From a bacterium (lineage in GTDB: Bacteria > Bacteroidota > Bacteroidia > Flavobacteriales_D > Crocinitomicaceae): a DNA stretch of 64,000 nt. Below are positions 29,104 to 37,954 of the stretch, piece by piece (the stretch's first letter is position 1; every line of letters begins with the position of its first letter). The notes beneath the pieces were generated by a model that saw only the letters and a list, made by a program, of their open reading frames with translations, made no database searches and was not told the DNA's origin. A program made the translations under genes and the position numbers. Location: NCBI GenBank assembly GCA_024742305.1, contig JANSYQ010000016.1, positions 1 through 64,000 on the forward strand, written 5' to 3'.

Positions 29104-31371
29104 TTACGTGTTCTGTTTCTTGATCAAGTTCAATGCTGAACCTGCTCGGAACCAATCAATCTGCGCTTCGTTATAAGTGTGATTCAATTTGATTTCATCT
29201 TTGGAACCATCTGCGTGTACAATTTCCAGCGTCAACTGCTTTCCATCAGCGAACTGATCCAAATCCAAGAAGTTGAAGGTATCATCTTCCATGATTTTAT
29301 CGTAATCGTTCTCGTTGTCGAAAGTCAAGCCCAACATTCCTTGTTTCTTCAAGTTGGTTTCGTGGATACGCGCAAAGGACTTAACAATAACCGCTCGAAC
29401 ACCCAAGTGACGTGGCTCCATCGCAGCATGCTCACGCGAGGATCCTTCTCCGTAGTTGTGATCGCCGACTACGATACTCGGAATTCCTGCCGCTTTGTAT
29501 GCTCTGGCCGTTGCTGGTACTGGTGCATTTTCACCCGTCAATTGATTGACAATATTGTTCGTTTCCATGTTGAAGGCGTTAACCGCTCCAATCAAACAGT
29601 TGTTCGAAATGTTATCCAAATGTCCACGGTAACGCAACCAAGGCCCCGCCATTGAGATGTGATCGGTTGTACATTTTCCGTGTGCTTTGATCAACAATTT
29701 GGCTCCGGTGATGTTCTTTCCATCCCATGGTTCAAACGGCATCAATAATTCTAGTCGCTCTGAATCCGGGTTGACCACTACCTCAACGTTTGAACCATCT
29801 TCCGCAGGTTCTTGATAACCGTTATCTTCCACAGCGAATCCTCTTGTCGGAAGTTCGATTCCTGTTGGCTCCTTCAACATAATTTCTTCGCCACTTTCGT
29901 TAATTAGCGGATCAGAAATCGGATTAAAATCCAAACGTCCTGCAATAGCGATTGCTGCAACCAGTTCAGGCGACGTAACAAAGGCGTGCGTATTTGGATT
30001 TCCGTCTGCTCGTTTCGCGAAATTTCGATTGAAAGAGTGTACAATGGAATTTTTTTCTTCCTTTTCGGCCCCTTCTCTGTCCCACTGACCAATACATGGT
30101 CCGCAGGCATTCGTAAATATACGCGCCGATTCAAATTTCATAAAGGTGTCAAGCAACCCGTCTCTTTCAGCTGTGTAGCGTACTTGTTCCGAACCGGGGT
30201 TAATTCCCAAAATCGCTTTTGGTTTTACGCCTTTGGACACAGCATCATCAACGATGGAAGCGGCCCTTGTTAAGTCCTCGTAGGACGAATTGGTACACGA
30301 CCCAATCAGAGCCCATTCAATTTCTGTTGGCCAATCGTTTGCTTCTGCTTTTTCCTTCATTTCGGCTACAGGTGTCGCTAAATCCGGCGTAAACGGACCA
30401 TTTAAATGTGGAGAAAGTTCCGAGAGGTTGATTTCAATTACTTGATCAAAGTATTGCTTAGGATTTGCATACACCTCAGCATCTCCGGTTAAATGATCTG
30501 CGATTTTATCTGCTTCTTCTACCACTTCTTGACGACCTGTTGCTGCCAAATAACGGCGCATAGAATCATCGTAACCAAAAGTTGAGGTAGTAGCTCCAAT
30601 TTCTGCGCCCATGTTACAAATGGTTCCTTTTCCAGTGGCAGACATCGACTCTGCTCCTTCTCCGAAGTATTCAACAATACATCCCGTTCCACCTTTTACG
30701 GTGAGGATTCCCGCAACTTTCAAGATAACGTCTTTAGGTGCCGTCCAACCGTTCAATTTTCCAGTCAATTTCACCCCAATGAGTTTCGGCATTTTCAGCT
30801 CCCAAGGCATTCCCGCCATAACATCAACGGCGTCGGCTCCACCTACACCAACTGCGACCATTCCGAGTCCGCCGGCGTTCACCGTATGAGAATCCGTACC
30901 GATCATCATACCTCCCGGAAAGGCATAATTCTCTAGAACTACCTGGTGGATAATTCCAGCACCCGGTTTCCAAAATCCAATTCCGTACTTGTTCGATACG
31001 CTTTCCAAGAAGTTGAATACCTCCGAGCTTTTGTTCATGGCTTCCTGCAAATCTGCAGTTGCTCCGACTTTCGCTTGAATTAAATGGTCACAATGCACTG
31101 TAGAAGGCACGGCTACTTTGGCTTTTCCTGCCTGCATAAATTGCAAAAGTGCCATCTGTGCCGTAGCATCTTGCATAGCCACACGATCTGGGTCAAAATC
31201 CACATACGACTTCCCTCTCTCGTGCGCAACTGTTGCTGCTCCATCCCATAAATGGGTATATAAAATCTTCTCTGCTAGTGTAAGTGGTTTGTTTACCGCT
31301 TTTCGAGCTGCCGCGATTCGTTCTGGATAACGAGCGTACACCTCTTTGATCATGTCTATATCAAATACCAT
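29104..31371 (-). CDS. Aconitate hydratase (AcnA/mitochondrial-type, 755 aa)
   Basis: [73 protein letters not shown]. Confidence 0.95.
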   Translation of the reverse strand: MVFDIDMIKEVYARYPERIAAARKAVNKPLTLAEKILYTHLWDGAATVAHERGKSYVDFDPDRVAMQDATAQMALLQFMQAGKAKVAVPSTVHCDHLIQAKVGATADLQEAMNKSSEVFNFLESVSNKYGIGFWKPGAGIIHQVVLENYAFPGGMMIGTDSHTVNAGGLGMVAVGVGGADAVDVMAGMPWELKMPKLIGVKLTGKLNGWTAPKDVILKVAGILTVKGGTGCIVEYFGEGAESMSATGKGTICNMGAEIGATTSTFGYDDSMRRYLAATGRQEVVEEADKIADHLTGDAEVYANPKQYFDQVIEINLSELSPHLNGPFTPDLATPVAEMKEKAEANDWPTEIEWALIGSCTNSSYEDLTRAASIVDDAVSKGVKPKAILGINPGSEQVRYTAERDGLLDTFMKFESARIFTNACGPCIGQWDREGAEKEEKNSIVHSFNRNFAKRADGNPNTHAFVTSPELVAAIAIAGRLDFNPISDPLINESGEEIMLKEPTGIELPTRGFAVEDNGYQEPAEDGSNVEVVVNPDSERLELLMPFEPWDGKNITGAKLLIKAHGKCTTDHISMAGPWLRYRGHLDNISNNCLIGAVNAFNMETNNIVNQLTGENAPVPATARAYKAAGIPSIVVGDHNYGEGSSREHAAMEPRHLGVRAVIVKSFARIHETNLKKQGMLGLTFDNENDYDKIMEDDTFNFLDLDQFADGKQLTLEIVHADGSKDEIKLNHTYNEAQIDWFRAGSALNLIKKQNT

Positions 31372-31489
31372 AGTTGTGTGCTTAATTTGCCCGTTATATT
31401 AGCATTTTTTCAGTGAAAGACAAAGGAAAGAGCGTGAAAATATTACCTAGGTATATATAATAGTGATGAGTGCGAGTTGTGAGAGTGTA

Positions 31490-31700
31490 GGAATAAGGAA
31501 TTTTAATAAGAAATATTGAATAATGAATATGGGCAGCGAAGGTCATCGAGCATTGCTTTCGCATAGCTTCTCCTACATAGCTAGTATTACAGGGAAGGAG
31601 CTATGCCTTCGCGAAGCTTCAGCAAAGCAAGGCTTCAGCGAAGCAAAGCGAAAGCAAGCTTGTCGAGACGCCGAAGTCTAGAGATGCCTACATGTGAATT
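31490..31700. repeat. Composite intergenic repeat block, largest copy, with nested inverted arms
   Basis: gaattttaataagaaatattgaataatgaatat then ggtcatcgagcattgctttcgcatagcttctcctacatagctagtattacagggaaggagctatgccttcgcgaagcttcagcaaagcaaggcttcagcgaagcaaagcgaaagcaagcttgtcgagacgcc. Confidence 0.85.
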
Positions 31701-31763
31701 ATGAATTGAAGTTAACTTCCTGCCTGACGCAGGCACGACGAGAGTATCAGTCAAGCTTAGAAC

Positions 31764-31804
31764 GAAAAAACCCCGCTTCTCGACAGGCTCGAAGAACGGG
31801 GCTT
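31764..31804 (-). terminator. Intrinsic terminator of the AcnB-like gene
   Basis: Minus strand agccccgttcttcgagcctgtcgagaagcggggttttttcg. Confidence 0.88.
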
Positions 31805-31825
31805 GATATCGGCATCAAAATTTGT

Positions 31826-34606
31826 TTAGCTATTCACCAACTGCTTTGTCGAAGGTTTAAATTTCGTTAGAACGATTCCGTCTACCGCTGCTTCGTATTC
31901 TTCCATGGTTGGTGTGCGTCCCAAAATGGTAGAGAGCACTACGACTGGTGTGGAAGACAACAAGGACTCCCCTTTCTTTTCGTTCGAATCCTTTACTACT
32001 CGACCTTGGAACAATCGTGTTGAGGTAGCCATAACCGTATCTCCCGGCTCGGCTTTCTCTTGGTTCCCCATACACAGGTTACAACCCGGGCGCTCGAGGT
32101 ACAATTTGTTTTCATACTTGGTACGTGCTACAGCTTTTGGATCGTTGTCATCAAATACAAATCCGGCGTATTTTTCCAACACTTCCCAATCGCCTTCTAC
32201 TTTCAATTCATCAACGATATTATATGTTGGAGGTGCTACAACCAATGGAGCTTTGAATTCCACACTTCCTTGCTGTGCTTCGATGTTTTTCAACATTTGC
32301 GCAAGAATCTGCATATCTCCTTTGTGCACCATACATGATCCAACAAATCCAAGATCTACTTTTTTCGTCCCTCCGTAGTATGAAAGCGGACGAATGGTAT
32401 CGTGAGTATATCGTTTTGAAACGTCTTCGTTGTTTACGTCTGGATCGGCAATCATTGGCTCAGCGATTTCATCCAAGTCGATCACTACTTCAGCGTAGTA
32501 TTTAGCATTTACATCAGGACGTAAGGCTGGTTTGATTCCCGTTTTGATTTCTGTGATGCGAGTATTTGCTTTTTCCACCAATCCGGCAAGAACTTTGTTC
32601 TCATTATCCATGCCCTTCTCAATCATAATATTGATTCGATCACGAGCAATCTCCAAGGATTCAATTAAGGTTTCATCCTCCGAAATACAGATAGATGCTT
32701 TCGCCTTCATTTCTGCCGTCCAGTCAGTGAATGTAAATGCTTGGTCGGATGTCAAAGTTCCGATATGTACCTCGATGATTCTTCCTTGGAACACATTTTC
32801 ACCGCCGAATTGCTTCAACATTTGTTGTTGAGTAGCGTGCACCACATCACGGAAGTCCATGAAGCTACGCATGTTTCCTTTGAACGTTACTTTAACCGAC
32901 TCAGGAATTGGCATTGTTGCTTCACCTGTCGCCAAGGCTAGAGCCACCGTACCAGAATCGGCACCGAAAGCAACACCTTTGGACATACGTGTATGTGAAT
33001 CTCCACCGATAATTACATCCCAATCGTCTACTGCGATGTCGTTCAAGACCTTGTGGATTACGTCAGTCATTGCGTGGTATTCTCCTTTTGGATCACGCGC
33101 AGTAATCAAACCGAAGTCGTTCATGAACTTCATTAGTCGTGGAATATTCGCTTTGGATTTGTCATCCCAAACCGAGGCAGTATGACATCCGGACTGGTAT
33201 CCTGCATCCACAATTGGAGAGATTACCGTTGCCGCCATCATTTCCAGTTCCTGCGAAGTCATCAATCCTGTGGTATCCTGTGATCCAACAATGTTCACCT
33301 CTACACGAACATTCGATCCTGTGTGCAAGGTTTTACCTGGAGTAGTTCCAACGGCATTACGGTTGAAAATCTTCTCAACTGCCGTTAATCCTTGTCCCTC
33401 GATGGAAATTTCTTTCGAAGGCGCATACACTTGTGGAATATCGATTCCCAATGCTTTGCATGCAAACGTTTGCAACTTCTTTCCGAAAACCACTGCGTAC
33501 GATCCACCGGCCTTGATGAATTCCATCTTTTGAGGCGTCAAAGCATCGGAAATATCTTTCAACTCCTGATCTCCGTTGTATAGTTTCTTTGTCTTCGTAT
33601 TGATGGTAAGTACAGTTCCAGTTTCGACAGAGTACTTTTGTTCCAGCACTGGTTCTCCATCTTCGCCAATCACAGTATTTCCGTTCTCATCTTTCTTTTG
33701 CACCCAGTTTTTTAAGTCGATACCGATACCACCTGTTACCCCAACTGTCGTTAAGAAGATAGGCGCAATACCGTTTGTTCCAGCGATTACTGGTGCAATA
33801 TTGATGAATGGCACATACGGGCTGGAAGGAATTCCTGTCCAAAGTGCTACGTTGTTCACTCCCGACATTCGAGAAGATCCTACGCCCATGGTTCCTTTCT
33901 CGGCAATTAACATGATGCGTTTGTCCGGGTGCTGAGCTTTTAGGTCCAACACCTCTTTTTGCATCTCCTTGTTGTGCTCGAATATACACTGTCCGTGCAG
34001 TTCACGATCGGAACGCGAGTGTGCATCAGCTCCCGGAGAAAGAAGGTCGGTTGAGATATCTCCTACACCAGCGATATAGGTTACCACTTTAATTTCTTCT
34101 TCAACGTCTGGAAGTTTTGTAAAGAACTCCGCTTGTGCGTAACTCTCGATTATTTCTTTGGCGATTGGATTTCCATCTTTCATGGCTGTTTCCAAACGTT
34201 CTGTATCTGCTTCGTACAAGAAAACTTGTGTCTTTAGCACCTTTGCCGCTTCAGCCGCAATTTCTGCATCACTTCCAAGGGCTAGGTCCAACAAAACTTT
34301 GATTGAAGGTCCACCTTTCATGTGTGACAACTGCTCAAATGCGAATTCCGGGGTGATTTCAGCCACTGTTTCTTCTCCAAGGATGATTTCCTTCAAGAAC
34401 TGTGCTTTCACACCAGCAGCGCTAGTCGTACCCGGAAGTGTGTTGTAAATAAAGTGCTGAAGTGAGTCCTGCCTATGAGCGTTATTGACGTCTTTTATTT
34501 GTGCGATGATCTCGCTTAATAAATCCGCCCCATCGATGGGTTTTGGGTGAAGTCCTTGATCTTTTCTTTCATCGATCTCTTTGAGGTACGCTTCGTATAA
34601 GCTCAT
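31826..34606 (-). CDS. acnB: Bifunctional aconitate hydratase 2/2-methylisocitrate dehydratase (AcnB-type, 926 aa)
   Basis: LDLALGSDAEIAAEAAKVL (HEAT-like), GGDSHTRMSKGVAFGADSGTVALALATGEATMPIPESVKV, GFVGSCMVHKGD, ERPGCNLCMGNQEKAEPGDTVMATSTRLFQGR. Confidence 0.96.
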   Translation of the reverse strand: MSLYEAYLKEIDERKDQGLHPKPIDGADLLSEIIAQIKDVNNAHRQDSLQHFIYNTLPGTTSAAGVKAQFLKEIILGEETVAEITPEFAFEQLSHMKGGPSIKVLLDLALGSDAEIAAEAAKVLKTQVFLYEADTERLETAMKDGNPIAKEIIESYAQAEFFTKLPDVEEEIKVVTYIAGVGDISTDLLSPGADAHSRSDRELHGQCIFEHNKEMQKEVLDLKAQHPDKRIMLIAEKGTMGVGSSRMSGVNNVALWTGIPSSPYVPFINIAPVIAGTNGIAPIFLTTVGVTGGIGIDLKNWVQKKDENGNTVIGEDGEPVLEQKYSVETGTVLTINTKTKKLYNGDQELKDISDALTPQKMEFIKAGGSYAVVFGKKLQTFACKALGIDIPQVYAPSKEISIEGQGLTAVEKIFNRNAVGTTPGKTLHTGSNVRVEVNIVGSQDTTGLMTSQELEMMAATVISPIVDAGYQSGCHTASVWDDKSKANIPRLMKFMNDFGLITARDPKGEYHAMTDVIHKVLNDIAVDDWDVIIGGDSHTRMSKGVAFGADSGTVALALATGEATMPIPESVKVTFKGNMRSFMDFRDVVHATQQQMLKQFGGENVFQGRIIEVHIGTLTSDQAFTFTDWTAEMKAKASICISEDETLIESLEIARDRINIMIEKGMDNENKVLAGLVEKANTRITEIKTGIKPALRPDVNAKYYAEVVIDLDEIAEPMIADPDVNNEDVSKRYTHDTIRPLSYYGGTKKVDLGFVGSCMVHKGDMQILAQMLKNIEAQQGSVEFKAPLVVAPPTYNIVDELKVEGDWEVLEKYAGFVFDDNDPKAVARTKYENKLYLERPGCNLCMGNQEKAEPGDTVMATSTRLFQGRVVKDSNEKKGESLLSSTPVVVLSTILGRTPTMEEYEAAVDGIVLTKFKPSTKQLVNS

Positions 34607-34794
34607 AAACGTGAAATTTTCTTGTTATTTACTTGAATTTAAGTGCCGCGAAGATACGAAATTGTTGGTAATGAAGAAAGACGAGAAGATAAAAGAAGCA
34701 AGATGGAAAGTCGTTCTATATGCCGTGAGACACAGGGTATAGAAGGCACGCGTTCACTGGCATTATTTTTGTTGATTTTCAACAAATTACTACT

Positions 34795-35400
34795 ATGAAA
34801 ACGATTCACTATTGTCGCTTTTTTTCGTTTTTCTTCCTCCTCTTATTGTTTGGGTGTAACAAGGTGAAACGCATGCCTGAAAAGGTATATACACAAATTG
34901 ATGTTTCTGAGACATCATTTATCATGCAATTATCAGCTCCGGGTAGTAATCACAGCAACTCTCAGTATATAAACGTCCTCGATGAATATTATCAGTTGAC
35001 TGAATTGAAAGAAGAACTGAAGTCTGAGTTGAAAAAGAGTAACATCCGAATAAATGATAAAAAGTCGACGGAGTATTTAATTACGATTGAATCCATCACT
35101 TTGCACGAATCTTATTTTGAAACAAGGAAGTATACGGATACATGTCAATGCCCGAATAAAGAAATCGAACTTCCATTAAACACGCTGAGCTACACAGTTG
35201 AAATCTCCATCTTTAATTTGAACCGTCAAGTCAATATACATTCGTTTACAAAATCGTTAAAAGCACGTGAACAGCTACGCGATTGTGCGTGTGGCGAAAA
35301 TGCAAAACGGATTATCGACGTTAGCGTGCTCAGGGAAGAACTCGCTGAGATGATCCGCGATGAAATTGCAGATATCATTTATGTTGATAAAGGGTTTTAG
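34795..35400 (+). CDS. Lipoprotein, hypothetical
   Basis: Lipobox LLLLFGCNKVK; intact 201-aa ORF. Confidence 0.6.
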   Translation: MKTIHYCRFFSFFFLLLLFGCNKVKRMPEKVYTQIDVSETSFIMQLSAPGSNHSNSQYINVLDEYYQLTELKEELKSELKKSNIRINDKKSTEYLITIESITLHESYFETRKYTDTCQCPNKEIELPLNTLSYTVEISIFNLNRQVNIHSFTKSLKAREQLRDCACGENAKRIIDVSVLREELAEMIRDEIADIIYVDKGF

Positions 35401-35546
35401 ATTCACCTTGAATAAGCCAAGTCAACAAGCCTTTAGACACTGCATAAAACTCAATCCGAAAATTACTTCCACAAGTTTACATCATTGAATAGTGTAGAGA
35501 ATCAATTTTATCTGAGGCGTACCGCATCGTGTATCCATTAATTTCC

Positions 35547-35554
35547 TATCTTTG
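35547..35554 (+). promoter_or_regulatory. Candidate Bacteroidota -7 element (TAnnTTTG) for the rpsF operon
   Basis: tatctttg about 90 nt upstream of rpsF; -33 element not clear. Confidence 0.4.
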
Positions 35555-35643
35555 CACTCGCCTTTGCGAAGCCTACGTGCGGAGCGAGGCTCCCGTTTAC
35601 AGAAGCGGGGTTTTATAATTAATTATTTTACAAACTTAGTTTT

Positions 35644-36000
35644 ATGAATTCTTACGAAACTGTTTTCATTTTAACTCCCGTTTTGTCTGAAGAGCAGGCA
35701 AAGGAAGCAGTGCAGAGATTCGAGAGCCAAATTGGTTCATTAGGTGGTAAGGTAAAGCATTCTGAAACTTGGGGATTGCGCAAATTAGCGTACCCAATTC
35801 AGAAGAAATCTACCGGTTTTTACTTCCTGACAGAATTTGAAGCACCTGGAGCTGCAATCAACGAATTAGAAGTTGAATTTAAGCGTGACGAGCGTGTAAT
35901 GCGTTTCTTAACTGTTCGCATGGACAAAGATCACTTAGAGTATGCTGAAAAGCGTCGTGCACGTTTGGGATCAAAAAAGTCAGCGGAAGCGGAGGCTTAA
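35644..36000 (+). CDS. rpsF: 30S ribosomal protein S6
   Basis: [17 protein letters not shown]...[26 protein letters not shown]...[14 protein letters not shown]. Confidence 0.97.
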   Translation: MNSYETVFILTPVLSEEQAKEAVQRFESQIGSLGGKVKHSETWGLRKLAYPIQKKSTGFYFLTEFEAPGAAINELEVEFKRDERVMRFLTVRMDKDHLEYAEKRRARLGSKKSAEAEA

Positions 36001-36058
36001 TTATTAATTCGCTTACGCTGAAGCTTCAGCGAAAGCATCCATCAAAAAGAACAAAGAA

Positions 36059-36322
36059 ATGGCTCAAAATGATGTAAGATATTTGACTCCGATTAACATC
36101 GAGATCAAAAAAGAGAAATACTGCCGATTCAAGAAAAGCGGTATCAAGTTCATCGATTACAAGGACGCAGACTTCTTGTTGAAATTGGTAAACGAGCAAG
36201 GAAAAATCTTGCCTCGTCGTATCACTGGAACATCTGCTAAATACCAACGTCGTGTAAACAAAGCGGTAAAGCGTGCTCGTCACCTTGCTTTGATGCCATA
36301 CGTTGCAGATATGTTGAAATAA
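36059..36322 (+). CDS. rpsR: 30S ribosomal protein S18
   Basis: [51 protein letters not shown]. Confidence 0.97.
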   Translation: MAQNDVRYLTPINIEIKKEKYCRFKKSGIKFIDYKDADFLLKLVNEQGKILPRRITGTSAKYQRRVNKAVKRARHLALMPYVADMLK

Positions 36323-36355
36323 TCGACCAAGGTTTAACTCGAAATTTTATTCAAA

Positions 36356-36802
36356 ATGGAAGTAATTTTAAAGAAAAACGTAGACAACCTTGGGTATGTG
36401 AATGATGTAGTTACAGTAAAACCAGGATACGGTCGTAACTTCCTTATTCCACAAGGTTATGCAATTTTGGCAACAGCTTCTGCAAAGAAAGCTCACGCTG
36501 AAATCATGAAGCAAAAATCACACAAAGAATCCAAAGTATTGGCTGAAGCTGAAGAGCTTGGTCAAAAATTGGCTGGACTTTCTTTAGCAATCACTACGAA
36601 AGTTGGTGAAAGCGGAAAAATCTTTGGATCTGTGAACGTGATTCAATTGGCTGAAGCTATCCGAAAGGAAGGTTTAGAAATTGATCGCAAATCATTGAAG
36701 ATTACACAAGAACCAATCCGCGAGGTTGGAACTTACGAAGCAATTGCAAACTTGCACAAAGACGTGAAAACAACTTTCTCTTTTGAGGTAGTTGCAGAGT
36801 AA
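36356..36802 (+). CDS. rplI: 50S ribosomal protein L9
   Basis: MEVILKKNVDNLGYVNDVVTVKPGYGRNFLIPQGYA. Confidence 0.97.
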   Translation: MEVILKKNVDNLGYVNDVVTVKPGYGRNFLIPQGYAILATASAKKAHAEIMKQKSHKESKVLAEAEELGQKLAGLSLAITTKVGESGKIFGSVNVIQLAEAIRKEGLEIDRKSLKITQEPIREVGTYEAIANLHKDVKTTFSFEVVAE

Positions 36803-36817
36803 TTGCACGATTTAAGA

Positions 36818-36851
36818 GAAAAGCCTCTGATCGTTGATCAGGGGCTTTCTT
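36818..36851 (+). terminator. Intrinsic terminator after rplI
   Basis: aaaagcctctgatcgttgatcaggggctttctttttg. Confidence 0.9.
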
Positions 36852-37028
36852 TTTGTTCATTTATTCGACTTTTACTGTTGCTATCTAATTTACCAAGTTC
36901 AATATCAGCACATATACTTGATACTATCCGTAAATGTACTTGTTGATACTTTTGAAAAAGTAACGTACCTTTGATGTAACAAACAATCTGAAGTTAACGT
37001 TATACCTTTAGAATTTAAACTTTTAAGA

Positions 37029-37184
37029 ATGGGATTAGACTTGAAAAATACCAGCTCAAATAAACCATCTGAAAAGCCTGAAGTTGTTAATGAAAAGAAA
37101 GTGAAGGAGGACCTGAAGTTCAAGTTAATGACGAAGGAGGAAATTACAAAAACTCGAATACAAGCTTATGACTACTGTGTTTGA
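37029..37184 (+). CDS. Possible small basic protein (51 aa), not in the supplied track
   Basis: MGLDLKNTSSNKPSEKPEVVNEKKVKEDLKFKLMTKEEITKTRIQAYDYCV*; upstream TTG-N20-TACCTTTG (ends 36973) fits a Bacteroidota promoter; downstream terminator hairpin. Confidence 0.5.
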   Translation: MGLDLKNTSSNKPSEKPEVVNEKKVKEDLKFKLMTKEEITKTRIQAYDYCV

Positions 37185-37207
37185 CAGTAATTACTAATAA
37201 AACCATG

Positions 37208-37232
37208 AGCCGAGATTTTATCTCGGCTTTTT
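37208..37232 (+). terminator. Intrinsic terminator
   Basis: agccgagattttatctcggcttttt perfect 8-bp stem. Confidence 0.85.
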
Positions 37233-37240
37233 CATTTATA

Positions 37241-37828
37241 ATGTTTAACGATAGATACAACTACACAAATCTAAAACGAAAGGATTTTATTGGAGATCCT
37301 GATAAGAACTTGCCAGATCGTCAATACATAATCAAAACCAAAACAATTGATAGCAAGCCATACTTAATTCATTTGGATGAATTCGACGACACCTACTTCT
37401 TCATAAAATTCCATCCTTCGAAATACAGTGGCAGTCCAAATAAATATAAAATAAGAATTGGTCATGATCAGCTTCCTGTGAGAATTATGACAACATGTGT
37501 CAATGTAATTCAAGATAGAATACATAAAAATCCGGATGCATGTTTTGGATTATTTGGGCAATGGGATGAGATTGATGTAAAAAATCATTCTGAGGTTAGT
37601 CAAAGGTTTAGGATTTGGAAAAGAATTGCCATCAGTAAATTCGATAGTAGTAAATTCAAATTTTTAACCATTGAGCAATTGAATGTATTGTTAATGATAC
37701 CAACTCATATATATTCAGAAGAGTTCTTGAGAATTACCCAAGACTATTTTTACAAGCGTTTTGAAAATAAAATACAAGAACTTCGAATCCCAAAGAAAAA
37801 TGAATACTATGCATTCCATGCAGATTAG
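37241..37828 (+). CDS. Hypothetical protein
   Basis: ORF; ATG at 37241 (MFNDRYNYTNLKRKDF) preferred because the longer ORF start at 37181 crosses a terminator. Confidence 0.55.
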   Translation: MFNDRYNYTNLKRKDFIGDPDKNLPDRQYIIKTKTIDSKPYLIHLDEFDDTYFFIKFHPSKYSGSPNKYKIRIGHDQLPVRIMTTCVNVIQDRIHKNPDACFGLFGQWDEIDVKNHSEVSQRFRIWKRIAISKFDSSKFKFLTIEQLNVLLMIPTHIYSEEFLRITQDYFYKRFENKIQELRIPKKNEYYAFHAD

Positions 37829-37847
37829 TTTTAATCTTTAGTTAAGC

Positions 37848-37921
37848 TGTGGCATCTCGACTTCGCTTTGCTTTGCTGAAGCTTCGCGAAAGCAACGCTC
37901 GATGATCCGGTTTTTTTTTGC
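37848..37921. repeat. TCGA-core stem-loop repeat with a nested GAAGCTTCGC hairpin, followed by a T-run
   Basis: gcatctcgacttcgctttgctttgctgaagcttcgcgaaagcaacgctcgatgatccggttttttttt. Confidence 0.75.
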
Positions 37922-37954
37922 AATCAACTTTCGTTCATTTTTCTATCTTAGAGC

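Noticed and set aside
22740-31700. CRISPR-like array
   Set aside because: Repeats are dispersed, differ in length and lie in separate intergenic gaps without regular spacers or cas genes
31905-33935. Multiple plus-strand ORFs over the acnB-type gene
   Set aside because: Antisense to a strongly supported CDS with no recognisable domains
36905-37123. 72-aa minus-strand ORF
   Set aside because: Overlaps the better-supported plus-strand 51-aa ORF with promoter-like element and terminator
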